Under the pieces are notes generated by a model. It saw only the letters and a program-made list of their open reading frames with translations. It was not told where the DNA came from and made no database searches. The translations under genes were made by a program, and so were the position numbers. Shown in pieces: positions 54,174 to 63,090 of a stretch of 64,000 bases of DNA (the stretch's first letter is position 1; each line of letters starts with the position of its first letter). The stretch is from Fluviicola sp. (GTDB taxonomy: Bacteria > Bacteroidota > Bacteroidia > Flavobacteriales_D > Crocinitomicaceae), in NCBI RefSeq assembly GCF_029266855.1, contig NZ_JAQSWB010000008.1, forward strand, positions 1 to 64,000. Direction: 5' to 3'.

Positions 54174-57100
54174 AACAATTCTCTTTGAGCTTTAAGGTAC
54201 TGCTTATTTCTAATTCCGGCAATAATTGTAATGATAATGAACAAAGCAACACTAACCCAAACAGAAACGGGCAGATTTACGGAACCATCACCATTTGCGT
54301 AGGAATGAAGTCCCACCAGGATAAAGTTTACCCCGAAGAACGTAAACAAAATAGCGGCATATCCCCACATACTAGCAACATTAAAAGCAAATTTTCCTTT
54401 CAATCCCGGAATAAACCTGAAATGCAGAATAATGGCGTAAACAAGTACAGAAACCAAAGCCCAGGTTTCCTTCGGATCCCATCCCCAATATCTTCCCCAG
54501 GATTCATTGGCCCATATACCGCCAAGGAAGGTTCCGATTGTCAGCATAAATAAACCTACCGTCATTGTCATTTCAGAAACATAGGTCAATTCGTTGATGT
54601 TTTTAGTAACTCTTTTCCCATTGGACGGGCCGCGGAAAATATACAGTATAATGTTAAATATCCCGAGGATACAAGCCAATCCCAGAAAACCATAACTGCT
54701 TGTAATAATTGCTACGTGAATCATTAACCAATAACTTTTCAATACCGGTTGCAGATTCGTAATCTCCGGATCCAAAAGATTCATTTCAGTAACGAAGATC
54801 ATAAATGCGGCTAAAAGAGCAGAACCTGCCAAAATTCCTGCATTTGCACGGGAGAAGATCAAACCGGCAAGCATGGTGATCCAGGCAATAAAGACAACTG
54901 CTTCGTAACCATCACTCCATGGGGCGTGTCCTGAAATATACCAGCGCATTCCCAAGCCTGCACCGTGATAAAGGAAAATAATCACCAATAAAAAAATAAT
55001 GATTCTCCGGATGTTCATGTAACGTTTTTCCGACTTGTCAGAAGGATTGAAAAGCACGCGAATAAAAAAGACAATCATTAAACTGATTCCAAATAATAAA
55101 TAAGAATATTCCGTATTCTTAAAAATCCCCATTTTGTTATAGGAAACTTCCATTTTCACATGGGTTTCAGAGGGTAGAATTGAAGCCGGTGCCAATGAGC
55201 GTTGCAATTTCTTTAAATCATTCAATAACTTCGTAGACTTAGAGAAATTGTTATTCGATTTTGCTGCATCATTCAGTGAACTGATGTAGTTCAAAGCCAA
55301 ACGACTGGTCACACTGTCTCTCATCATCAATTCCTGGTTGAAAGGCATAAACCAGCGATTTGCTTTATCTCCTTTTAACGGAATGATTTTCATGAAATTC
55401 CAATTCACAACTCCAAGCAATACCTGGTATTTCTCTCCCAGCTTAATTAATTTCTTCTGTGTTTCGGATTGCTGGGACTCCGGTTTTTGCAAAGCGACAT
55501 TATAATCGTTGATCCATTTAAAATTACCGGTTTCATCTGTCAGCTCTCTGAAAGAAACATATTTTGTCAAATTGTATTTATCAAATAAGGCAGCAGGAAC
55601 CAAGATTACTTTTTCATTCATCCAGTAATCCGGGTACATATGCATACTAATTACGGTTTGCACTGCATTCCTGTCTTCATACTTATTTGCGCGGTATAGT
55701 TTTCTAAGCACCTGATCGCACATGGTGTGCATTGGAATAATTCTTCCCCTGTTGTCCTGTACCAATAAAGTTGCCAATTCATCACTTTGATCCTCAGAAA
55801 TAAAATAAACCACCGGATTTACAGGTGCTGCCGGGATCTGCTGTTCCTGCGCATGATTATGAGTGTGATCATGATCGTGATCGTGGTCGTGCGTATGTTC
55901 CGGAGAATCCTGGGCGAATGCAGACACAGAACTCAATGCAAACAACATCATTACAGCAGCCTTTGCATTAGATGCTTTTAGATTGCTTAAAAGCTCTCTA
56001 AAACGGGAACTTGGAGCAAACAAACTGAAGATCATTCCGATAAACATCATTAAATAACCTAAATAAGTGACGTTGGTTCCCCAAAAATCGTGATTTACAC
56101 TTAGAATAGTTCCCTTCTCATCTGCATCGTAAGATGACTGGAAGAAGCGGTAACCTCCGTAATCCAATACGTGGTTCATAAATACATGCTTTGTTCCGAA
56201 TTCATTGTTTGCAGTATCCAGGACCTGTAAATCACTGGCGTAAGAGGAAGGCATATCCGAACCGGGATAACGGTCCAGCATAAAGTCATTACATTTCATA
56301 TAGAATGGAATTTTGATGCGTTTCATCCCGTACTCCAAATGATAATTCAACCCGTTGAATTCAAAGAAAACCGGAACACCAACCATTTTCAATCCACCTT
56401 CCAGACGAACGATCTTTGATTTGGAACCATCTGTTATTTTAACTGTCAGGTAATCCGAACCAAAGTCTCTTCTTCCTGATGGAACTAAAACTTTCCCTAC
56501 ATTCGGAATCTCTTGTTTAAAAACAAACTGCTGACCTCCGATTTGGTATAAGGTAGTTGTTGCAAATACGATCTCTTGTCCCGGGGCTACTTTCACAAAT
56601 ACAGAATCCGGCGGAGCAATCCCGCTCTGACGTGCTTTCTGCATTTCCTTCATAGGAATGTATTGTAAAGGCATATTCGGTCTTAAACGCAACGTATCGT
56701 TCTTTCTATAGATATTTACTCCGTTCACCAGTTGATCTGTAAAAGCAATATCCAAACCATTCAGGGAGAAAATTTCGTCATTGATAATGTAGTTGGACTT
56801 CATTCCATCGGTGACAATGTCTAATGCACTGGTTTTATATTTTGAATCGATCTGAATCGTATCGATTTGTTTTGATTTGAAATCAAGGTATTCTATTGAG
56901 ACCTGGTTTTTATGATTCGGAAAATCAATATCCATGGATACCGAATTAAACGGATAGGATTCTGCTAAAATTGCTTTGGTATCGTGAGTATACTGCACTT
57001 TTCCGTCATTGATATTAACCCACAAATATGGATCGGAAGTATAAACAACGTTTGAAGCGGCTCCTTCACGGATCATCATCATTCCTTCATAGCTAACATA

Positions 57101-57388
57101 GCGGGTAATCCAGGCCCCAAGGATGATCACGATAAATGAAATATGGAAAAGCAAAACGGCTATCTTTTCCCGCTTCCACATTTGATAACGGAAAATGTTT
57201 GCTATTAAATTCACTGACAGGAACCCCAATAACAATTCGAACCATTTCGCATTGTAAACCCAAAGCTTTGCGGCCTGTGTAGTTTCGTATGATTCAATAA
57301 AGGTAGCGATTGCAATTGCTGAAAGGAAGATGAATAATCCCATTGCCATTGCTCTCATAGAGAAGAGAGCTTTTGCTAGTTTTTCCAT
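54170..57388 (-). CDS. ccsBA: Cytochrome c biogenesis protein CcsBA (fused) with His-rich insert
   Basis: Inner-membrane system II cytochrome c maturation protein of 1072 residues, with ResB/CcsB-like N-terminal half and CcsA-like C-terminal half. The latter carries the heme-handling motif WGRYWGWDPKETW (about 964-976) and conserved His residues on TM segments. Between the halves is a second signal-like hydrophobic segment ending in SAFAQ (about 475-492). A His/Asp-rich stretch THDHDHDHDHTHNH follows (about 497-511), then a periplasmic domain of about 260 residues. The His run may bind metal or heme; that is inference. First gene of the ccsBA-gpx-bshB1 operon; a perfect TATTTTTG box (57417-57424) precedes it. 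Confidence 0.93.
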   Translation of the reverse strand: MEKLAKALFSMRAMAMGLFIFLSAIAIATFIESYETTQAAKLWVYNAKWFELLLGFLSVNLIANIFRYQMWKREKIAVLLFHISFIVIILGAWITRYVSYEGMMMIREGAASNVVYTSDPYLWVNINDGKVQYTHDTKAILAESYPFNSVSMDIDFPNHKNQVSIEYLDFKSKQIDTIQIDSKYKTSALDIVTDGMKSNYIINDEIFSLNGLDIAFTDQLVNGVNIYRKNDTLRLRPNMPLQYIPMKEMQKARQSGIAPPDSVFVKVAPGQEIVFATTTLYQIGGQQFVFKQEIPNVGKVLVPSGRRDFGSDYLTVKITDGSKSKIVRLEGGLKMVGVPVFFEFNGLNYHLEYGMKRIKIPFYMKCNDFMLDRYPGSDMPSSYASDLQVLDTANNEFGTKHVFMNHVLDYGGYRFFQSSYDADEKGTILSVNHDFWGTNVTYLGYLMMFIGMIFSLFAPSSRFRELLSNLKASNAKAAVMMLFALSSVSAFAQDSPEHTHDHDHDHDHTHNHAQEQQIPAAPVNPVVYFISEDQSDELATLLVQDNRGRIIPMHTMCDQVLRKLYRANKYEDRNAVQTVISMHMYPDYWMNEKVILVPAALFDKYNLTKYVSFRELTDETGNFKWINDYNVALQKPESQQSETQKKLIKLGEKYQVLLGVVNWNFMKIIPLKGDKANRWFMPFNQELMMRDSVTSRLALNYISSLNDAAKSNNNFSKSTKLLNDLKKLQRSLAPASILPSETHVKMEVSYNKMGIFKNTEYSYLLFGISLMIVFFIRVLFNPSDKSEKRYMNIRRIIIFLLVIIFLYHGAGLGMRWYISGHAPWSDGYEAVVFIAWITMLAGLIFSRANAGILAGSALLAAFMIFVTEMNLLDPEITNLQPVLKSYWLMIHVAIITSSYGFLGLACILGIFNIILYIFRGPSNGKRVTKNINELTYVSEMTMTVGLFMLTIGTFLGGIWANESWGRYWGWDPKETWALVSVLVYAIILHFRFIPGLKGKFAFNVASMWGYAAILFTFFGVNFILVGLHSYANGDGSVNLPVSVWVSVALFIIITIIAGIRNKQYLKAQRELL

Positions 57389-57416
57389 GTAAAAACGGAT
57401 TGATAATTTTCAGGTG

Positions 57417-57424
57417 CAAAAATA
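57417..57424 (-). promoter_or_regulatory. ccsBA -7 promoter box (TATTTTTG)
   Basis: Perfect TANNTTTG on the minus strand, 28 bp before the ATG at 57388. The rest of the gap to 57610 shows only a small TCCGGC/GCCGGA hairpin (57526-57543). Confidence 0.5.
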
Positions 57425-57610
57425 AGTATTCGTTTGGGTTTTCGGCTTAAAAATCGTACTAATTATCGGCTGAGCGTACCGAATTTCATGTCATGTCGAA
57501 TATCCCGCTCATGGTTCTCTATACCTCCGGCTTTTCGGCCGGACACTCGAACTGACATTTGCGGATGTATTGAGACGAACATGGTGCAATTCCCCACAGA
57601 CAAGTACCCC

Positions 57611-57644
57611 AAATAAAAAAGGGATCCGTACAAACGAATCCCTT
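57611..57644 (-). terminator. Rho-independent terminator after zinc-ribbon gene
   Basis: On the minus strand AAGGGATTCGT (from 57644) pairs with ACGGATCCCTT with one mismatch around a short loop, followed by a T-run (57611-57620 read in reverse). Confidence 0.8.
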
Positions 57645-57666
57645 CACAACAACCAGTGTTCTATTT

Positions 57667-58419
57667 CTATTGTTCTACTACTTCAGCAGGAACTAAAATT
57701 CTTCCGCAATGTTCGCAAACGATTACTTTTCTGCGTGTATCGATATCCAATTGACGTTGAGGCGGGATCTTATTGAAACATCCTCCGCAAGAATCACGAT
57801 CAACACCAACTACAGCTAATCCGTTTTTCGCATTTGTGCGTAAACGATCGTAAGCTGCAATTAATCGTGTATCGATCAATGCTTTTGCCTTTTCAGACTG
57901 AGCAATCAATGCCTCCTCTTCTTTTTGCGTTTCACCAACGATCTCGTTCAACTCATCTTGTTTCACTTTCAAATCGCCTTTACGCAATTCCAAACGCTCT
58001 TTTGCTTCGTCAAGTACTTCTTTTTTAGCAGTAATCTTGATTTTTGCTTCTTTCATGCGCTTGTCGTGCAACTTAATCTCTAACTCCTGGTATTCGATTT
58101 CTTTCGCCAACGATTCAAACTCACGATTATTTCGTACATTATTTTGTTGATCTTTGAACTTAACAATCGCAGCCTCAGCATCTTTTATTGCCATCTTGCG
58201 ATCGGAAACTTCAGTATCCAATTCTTTCGCTTCGTCTTGCAGGTTCTTGATTCTAGTCTCTAGCCCTTCGATCTCATCCTCCAAATCCTGAACCTCTAAA
58301 GGCAATTCACCACGAACGGTTCTAATTTTATCGATTTGAGAATCAATCTTTTGCAACGCATATAATGCGTCCAACTTTTCAGCAACTGTTGTTTCTTTTG
58401 TACTTGCTTTTGCAGCCAT
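57667..58419 (-). CDS. C4 zinc-ribbon coiled-coil protein
   Basis: 250-residue cytosolic protein. Residues about 15-190 are a long coiled-coil hairpin (Glu/Lys-rich heptads, for example LEDEIEGLETRIKNLQDEAKEL). The C-terminus is a four-Cys zinc ribbon (CGGCFNKIPP and CEHCGRIL). This is the CT398/zf-RING_7 family, which in some bacteria interacts with sigma-54 or flagellar/T3S factors, but the role in Bacteroidota is unknown. The gene follows the Nif3-like gene by 3 bp; the two are a conserved pair. Terminator at 57611. Confidence 0.85.
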   Translation of the reverse strand: MAAKASTKETTVAEKLDALYALQKIDSQIDKIRTVRGELPLEVQDLEDEIEGLETRIKNLQDEAKELDTEVSDRKMAIKDAEAAIVKFKDQQNNVRNNREFESLAKEIEYQELEIKLHDKRMKEAKIKITAKKEVLDEAKERLELRKGDLKVKQDELNEIVGETQKEEEALIAQSEKAKALIDTRLIAAYDRLRTNAKNGLAVVGVDRDSCGGCFNKIPPQRQLDIDTRRKVIVCEHCGRILVPAEVVEQ

Positions 58420-58422
58420 ACT

Positions 58423-59517
58423 TTAGAGATAATTTATCGGATTCGTATTTACACTCGTTAAACGAACCGCAAAATTAGTAAATTTTTTCTTCAATTGCGC
58501 TACTAACCACTCAGAAGTATATTGTTCTGACTCAAAATGACCGATATCAGCAATCATCAGGTGATTTTCAGCGTCGAAAAACTCGTGGTATTTGAAGTCA
58601 CCAGTGATAAAAACGTCTGCTTTGGCCCGAATTGCATCTTTTAATAAAAAACTTCCGGCTCCGCCACAAACGGCAATTGTTTTTACAGGTGATTTGGTTG
58701 GATTGGTATAACGGATCGTTCCGCAATGAAATGTGAGCTTGACAAAATTCAGGAATTCCATGACTTCCATTCCTTCGGGCAGTGTTCCGATCATACCGCT
58801 TCCGATGTATTCATTGGTATTTGTCAGACCGATCAGATCGTACGCAATTTCTTCATACGGATGTGTTGCTTTCATTGCATGTAAAACAGCTGAGATTGCA
58901 TGTTCGGAAACAATTACTTCGATCTTGATCTCTTCCACAACTTCCAGTTCACCTGGCTTTCCAAGAAAAGGACTTGCATCCTTATCCGGTTTGAATCTTC
59001 CTTCACCTTTTGAACTGAAGCTGCATGAATCATAAGAACCGATCATTCCCGCACCTGCTTTGGCCATGGCTTCTCTTAACAGATCTGCATGAGTTTGAGG
59101 CACAAAAACAGCCAGTTTATAATTGGTCGCCGCTTTCGGACTCAGTATTTTGAGATTGGTAAGTCCCAGCTTCTCTGAAATAATGTGGTTCACCCCAAAG
59201 TGTACATTATCCAGGTTGGTATGAATGGCAATCAGATTGATGTCGTTTTTGATAGCCTTCAAAACTGTTCGCTCCACATAATTTGAACCGGTGATTCGTT
59301 TCAAACCTTTGAAAATAATGGGATGATGGGTCAGGATGACGTTCGCCCCATGTAAAATTGCCTCATCAACAACTGTCTCAATACAATCCAAAGCAACCAG
59401 CACTCCCTTAACCGGAGCATTCGGGTCACCTACCAGTAATCCGGAATTATCATACGATTCCTGGTACGCAAATGGCGCAATGTGATTTAAATAAGATACG
59501 AGCTCTTTTACCTGCAT
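58423..59517 (-). CDS. Nif3-like dinuclear metal-centre protein
   Basis: 364-residue member of the NIF3/DUF34 family; hexameric with two metal ions per subunit. Metal ligands appear in ILTHHPIIFKGLK (His pair, about 60-72) and in ADIGHFESEQ near the C-terminus. The long form has a central insert domain (about 130-235, PII/CutA-like, FVPQTHADLLREAMAKAGAG). Enzyme activity unknown; GTP cyclohydrolase-like or NIF3 roles have been proposed for the family. Operon with the zinc-ribbon gene 3 bp downstream. Confidence 0.9.
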   Translation of the reverse strand: MQVKELVSYLNHIAPFAYQESYDNSGLLVGDPNAPVKGVLVALDCIETVVDEAILHGANVILTHHPIIFKGLKRITGSNYVERTVLKAIKNDINLIAIHTNLDNVHFGVNHIISEKLGLTNLKILSPKAATNYKLAVFVPQTHADLLREAMAKAGAGMIGSYDSCSFSSKGEGRFKPDKDASPFLGKPGELEVVEEIKIEVIVSEHAISAVLHAMKATHPYEEIAYDLIGLTNTNEYIGSGMIGTLPEGMEVMEFLNFVKLTFHCGTIRYTNPTKSPVKTIAVCGGAGSFLLKDAIRAKADVFITGDFKYHEFFDAENHLMIADIGHFESEQYTSEWLVAQLKKKFTNFAVRLTSVNTNPINYL

Positions 59518-59599
59518 TTTTCAAGGATTTGATGATCAAAGATACGAATTCTTAAGGGAAAGGCGAAGTGAGAATCCCTCATTATTGTTAATGAATTCA

Positions 59600-60583
59600 T
59601 TACAAATCATAAAAAAACATTTTTGAGATGGTGGTTTTATAAAATCCCTTTAATTCTGATTCTGAAAAAAGAGTTGAATTTAAAATCTGTGCCTGATCGC
59701 AATTCGGTATCCTGTTCAATCCTGTCAGCGGATGCCCAAAAATACCATTAGGGAATTTTTCCGGTTCATGACTTACCCAAATAAACGGAATATTCTGCCC
59801 TATCAGCAATTTAGCGGTCAAACGTCCCTTCTGCCCGGTTCCGTTTACAACTAGCTGCTGTTTTGGATCCCAATCCAAAGCAATAAAACGATTGATCTTC
59901 AAAGAAAAAAATGCTTTCTGCTGATAGTTGGCACTTGTTTTTGAAGTCCGTAAATCGTGATCGCGCCACAAATGTGTTATCAAATCCAAGCCCTCAATAA
60001 CATATCCTGCTTTATACCAGCGAAACAGCAGATCATAATCCTCCGGATAGTTCAATCCAGCAAAACCACCGCATTGTTCCAAATCCGATTTGAGTATCAT
60101 CCAATTTCCGGAGGCAAGTGAACATTCACGGTAAATGTGAGAGTAAAAATCCTGGTGATCAACCCGGTCATTCAGCCATTTTTCATACGCCAGGTAACCC
60201 GGTGTAACAGATCCTGTCGCGGTGAAATACTTCACTTTTCCAGTTACAACATGAATCTTCTTATTTTCGAAAGCCTGAAGCATTTGTGCTAATTTAAATT
60301 CAGGCATTACATCATCGGCATCCATACGTGTGATGTATTTCCCGTTTGCCAGTTCAGAAGCCGTACACAATGCGTCCACAATTCCCTTTCCTTTGTTTTC
60401 AAGTAAAATGATTCTCGGATCCTTCAACAAATCGGCTAACGTTTCCTTTTCATTTTCCGCACTGTGATCATTTACCAGGATCCACTCCCAATCGGCATGT
60501 GTCTGAGCAAAAACAGACAAGGCCGTTTCCCGGATATAAGCTGAAGCATTGCGAAAAGGAGTCAAAATAGAAATGAGGGCCAT
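59600..60583 (-). CDS. Glycosyltransferase family 2 protein
   Basis: GT-A fold enzyme of 327 residues. N-terminal ISILTPFRNASAYIRETALSVFAQTHADWEWILVNDHS is the GT2 start, and RMDADDVM contains the DxD metal-binding motif (about 93-98). YPEDYDLLFRWYKAGY is the acceptor-side ED motif. The C-terminal about 100 residues (LVNGTGQKGRLTAKLLIGQNIPFIWVS) look like an extra Rossmann-type segment and are unusual. Substrate unknown; monocistronic. Confidence 0.86.
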   Translation of the reverse strand: MALISILTPFRNASAYIRETALSVFAQTHADWEWILVNDHSAENEKETLADLLKDPRIILLENKGKGIVDALCTASELANGKYITRMDADDVMPEFKLAQMLQAFENKKIHVVTGKVKYFTATGSVTPGYLAYEKWLNDRVDHQDFYSHIYRECSLASGNWMILKSDLEQCGGFAGLNYPEDYDLLFRWYKAGYVIEGLDLITHLWRDHDLRTSKTSANYQQKAFFSLKINRFIALDWDPKQQLVVNGTGQKGRLTAKLLIGQNIPFIWVSHEPEKFPNGIFGHPLTGLNRIPNCDQAQILNSTLFSESELKGFYKTTISKMFFYDL

Positions 60584-60688
60584 GAGCGTAAATTTAAAAG
60601 ATTCCCGAGTTTATCTCATACATCTTTCCCGATATAAATGAATATCAAAGAACTGATCCAGATCATATTTTATCCCGAAAGCCCCTCG

Positions 60689-60696
60689 TATTTTTG
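60689..60696 (+). promoter_or_regulatory. -7 promoter box (TATTTTTG)
   Basis: Perfect TANNTTTG, 32 bp before the ATG at 60729. No clear -33 TTTG. Confidence 0.4.
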
Positions 60697-60728
60697 ATTT
60701 ATACGAATATCAGTAAAATTAAAAAACA

Positions 60729-61070
60729 ATGGATGCAAGCAGGAATTGGTTTGAAAAACTGGACGGTTATAATTATGAAGTACTACTACTCCAAAATCAT
60801 TTAGAAGAAGTTGCTGGCAGGAACAAACAAGAAGACGTTCAAATTGTAGTTGAAAAATTTCGAAGTCAACTAACCGGCTGCATAAAATCGATCAATGAGA
60901 TCAAACATCAATTTACAGAAATTAATATTGTGCAGGACACAGTGGAAAATTCCCTTGCAGCACATCATCGAAGCGTTGAATTCCGGGAAGCTGAAGAGAA
61001 AGTTATAACTATTCTTGAGAAAGTTTTTCAGGAATTAAGCAGCGAATTCAGCCGTTTAATTTCCAAATAG
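60729..61070 (+). CDS. Small coiled-coil hypothetical protein
   Basis: 113 residues, no signal peptide or membrane segment, one internal Cys. Two helical coiled-coil stretches (about 15-60 and 70-110; VQIVVEKFRSQLTGCIKSINEIKHQF, VITILEKVFQELSSEFSRLIS). No family recognised. It has its own promoter box and 109 bp separate it from lpxK; codon use looks normal for the region, so it is probably real. Confidence 0.65.
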   Translation: MDASRNWFEKLDGYNYEVLLLQNHLEEVAGRNKQEDVQIVVEKFRSQLTGCIKSINEIKHQFTEINIVQDTVENSLAAHHRSVEFREAEEKVITILEKVFQELSSEFSRLISK

Positions 61071-61166
61071 ACAGCATTCGGCAATTCCAGTAATTACCAG
61101 GTAACCGAAAAAGAATAATACCACTTCCCGTAACAGTTTGCATTAACTGAAATAAAGGATTTCCAT

Positions 61167-61174
61167 TATCTTTA
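61167..61174 (+). promoter_or_regulatory. Possible lpxK -7 box (TATCTTTA)
   Basis: TATCTTTA is one base from TANNTTTG and ends 5 bp before the ATG at 61180. If used, transcription would start at or next to the ATG, giving a leaderless message. Confidence 0.3.
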
Positions 61175-61179
61175 CCTCC

Positions 61180-62220
61180 ATGTATTCATGGCGGATTGTT
61201 TTACTCCCTTTCTCCTGGCTTTACGGCTTGGTTGTAAGTATTAGGAACTGGTTCTACAACATCGGGCTTTTTAAATCCCAGCCGATCCAGGGAGCATCCA
61301 TCTGTATTGGAAATATTACCGTTGGCGGAACCGGTAAATCCCCGTTAACTGCTTACATTGCGAACTTATTCAAAGCAGAAAGACCGGTGATCCTATCACG
61401 CGGATACGGCAGAAAGACACAAGGTCTGCACATAGCAAACAGTCAAAGCACTGCCAGCGAGATCGGCGATGAGCCTATGATGTACTGGACAAACTTCAAT
61501 CATCAAATTCCGGTGATAGTAGCTGAAAAACGGCAAATCGGGGTCGACTGGATCCGAAAAAACAACGAAGATTCTCTTATTCTATTGGATGACGCCTTTC
61601 AGCACAGAGCCGTAAAAGCAGGATTGAATATTTTACTCATGACCTATGACAGGCCTGTATTCTCGGACTTTGTTTTCCCAGCAGGAAATTTAAGAGAACC
61701 CAGAGCAGGGATGAAACGGGCAGATCTTGCACTTGTGACCAAATGTCCGGACGGATTAACTGAAAACGACAAACTGCCTTTTCGAAAAAAAATTCCCCTT
61801 GAACAGGATAGAATATTCTTTAGTGAGGTTGTTTACGGAACTTTAAAAGGCCTTTTCGGAGCAATTTGGGAACCCTTTGATCAAATTATATTGGTGACAG
61901 GAATTGCCCGGCCCGAACCGCTATATCGTTTTTTAGCTGAAAACCATCGGGTTGAAGCATTGAAATTCCCGGATCACCACAGCTTTACCCGTGAGGATAT
62001 TCAACAAATTCAGCAAAAAGTTGCTACTTTTGCAAACCAACGTTGTGTGGTAGTTACAACCGAAAAAGATGCGGTGCGTTTTGCAGAGTGGAAAGAAGTG
62101 ATTTTAGAAAGCAATATTCCATTTTTTGTACAAAGCATTTCGTTAAAAATAGACAGAGAAGAAGATTTTAAAGAATTACTCAAAAATTATGTTGTTAGAG
62201 CAAATGAAAGAAGCTGCTGA
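61180..62220 (+). CDS. lpxK: Tetraacyldisaccharide 4'-kinase (LpxK)
   Basis: Inner-membrane kinase of lipid A synthesis, 346 residues, phosphorylating the 4'-position of the tetraacyl disaccharide. N-terminal membrane anchor (1-22, LLPFSWLYGLVVSIRNWFY), Walker A GNITVGGTGKSPLT (about 44-57), ILSRGYGRK, LLDDAFQHRAVK and DHHSFT are family motifs. Overlaps the purine nucleoside phosphorylase start by 32 bp. The start matches the conserved family N-terminus, so it is not easily moved downstream. Confidence 0.95.
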   Translation: MYSWRIVLLPFSWLYGLVVSIRNWFYNIGLFKSQPIQGASICIGNITVGGTGKSPLTAYIANLFKAERPVILSRGYGRKTQGLHIANSQSTASEIGDEPMMYWTNFNHQIPVIVAEKRQIGVDWIRKNNEDSLILLDDAFQHRAVKAGLNILLMTYDRPVFSDFVFPAGNLREPRAGMKRADLALVTKCPDGLTENDKLPFRKKIPLEQDRIFFSEVVYGTLKGLFGAIWEPFDQIILVTGIARPEPLYRFLAENHRVEALKFPDHHSFTREDIQQIQQKVATFANQRCVVVTTEKDAVRFAEWKEVILESNIPFFVQSISLKIDREEDFKELLKNYVVRANERSC

Positions 62221-63004
62221 TTATATCAACAGCAAAACACAGGTTAAACCAAGTATCGGGATCATCCTGGGAACCGGATTAGGCGGATTGGTTAAAGAAA
62301 TTGAAGTGATTGATGAGATTTCCTACCAGGATATCCCACACTTCCCTGTTTCTACTGTGGAAAGTCATTCCGGGAAATTGATTTTCGGGAATTTAGGTGG
62401 AAAAAAAGTGGTTGCTATGCAGGGCCGTTTCCATTTTTACGAAGGTTACAACATGCAGCAGGTTACTTTTCCTGTTCGGGTAATGAAGTTATTGGGAATC
62501 GAACGTTTGTTCGTGAGTAATGCATCCGGTGGTGTAAACCCGGATTTCGTTGTTGGTGAGATCATGATTTTGAACGATCATATCAACCTGTTCCCTGCTC
62601 ATCCTCTGATCGGTAAAAACATCGATGAATTAGGTCCCCGTTTCCCGGATATGAGCGAGCCTTATGATCATCAAATGATTGAAGTAGCCAAAAACATTGC
62701 TGCAGAAAACAATATTAAAGTTTCAGTAGGAACATACGCGGCTTTGACCGGACCAACATTGGAAACACCGGCTGAATATGGATACGTTCGTGCAATCGGA
62801 GCTGACGCTGTTGGAATGTCTACTATTCCTGAAGTCATTGTGGCCCGTCACATGGAAATTCCATGTTTTGCGATCTCGATTATTACAGATTTGGGGGTTC
62901 CCGGAAAAATTCAAAAGGTAAGTTTACAGGACGTAATCGATGTGGCAAGCAGACAAGAGCCGAAAATGACATTAATTATGCGTGAGTTGATTTCGAAAAT
63001 ATAA
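62189..63004 (+). CDS. Purine nucleoside phosphorylase
   Basis: Cytosolic trimeric-type (class I, low molecular weight) phosphorylase of 271 residues, splitting purine nucleosides with phosphate to base and ribose-1-phosphate. Phosphate site LGTGLGG, ESHSGKLIFG, QGRFHFYEGY, SNASGGVNPDF, GPTLETPAEY and the late MSTIPEVIVARHM are typical. ATG 62189 gives MLLEQMKEAADYI; an internal ATG at 62204 is possible. It overlaps lpxK by 32 bp, so translation may be coupled. An AAGACT-word inverted repeat follows, ending 2 bp before gatB. Confidence 0.95.
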   Translation: MLLEQMKEAADYINSKTQVKPSIGIILGTGLGGLVKEIEVIDEISYQDIPHFPVSTVESHSGKLIFGNLGGKKVVAMQGRFHFYEGYNMQQVTFPVRVMKLLGIERLFVSNASGGVNPDFVVGEIMILNDHINLFPAHPLIGKNIDELGPRFPDMSEPYDHQMIEVAKNIAAENNIKVSVGTYAALTGPTLETPAEYGYVRAIGADAVGMSTIPEVIVARHMEIPCFAISIITDLGVPGKIQKVSLQDVIDVASRQEPKMTLIMRELISKI

Positions 63005-63088
63005 AAAGACTTAAGACTATAGACGCTAGACAAAAGACTTGATAAAAGCTTTGTCTAATGTCTTTGGTCTAATGTCTCAAGTCTATAA
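63005..63088. repeat. AAGACT-word inverted repeat, copy 2
   Basis: The left half has AAGACTTAAGACTATAGAC and later AGACAAAAGACTT words. The right half has TTTGTCTAATGTCTTTGG and CTCAAGTCTATAAA, its imperfect inverse, with AAAAGCTTTT-like centre. It lies between purine nucleoside phosphorylase and gatB and ends 2 bp before the gatB ATG. Confidence 0.6.
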
Positions 63089-63090
63089 AA

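Noticed and set aside
57526-57543. TCCGGC/GCCGGA hairpin as terminator or riboswitch
   Set aside because: Short stem without a T-run and no conserved riboswitch features.
57434-57776. Two short plus-strand frames in the gap before ccsBA
   Set aside because: No start context or family pattern; the second is antisense to the zinc-ribbon gene end.
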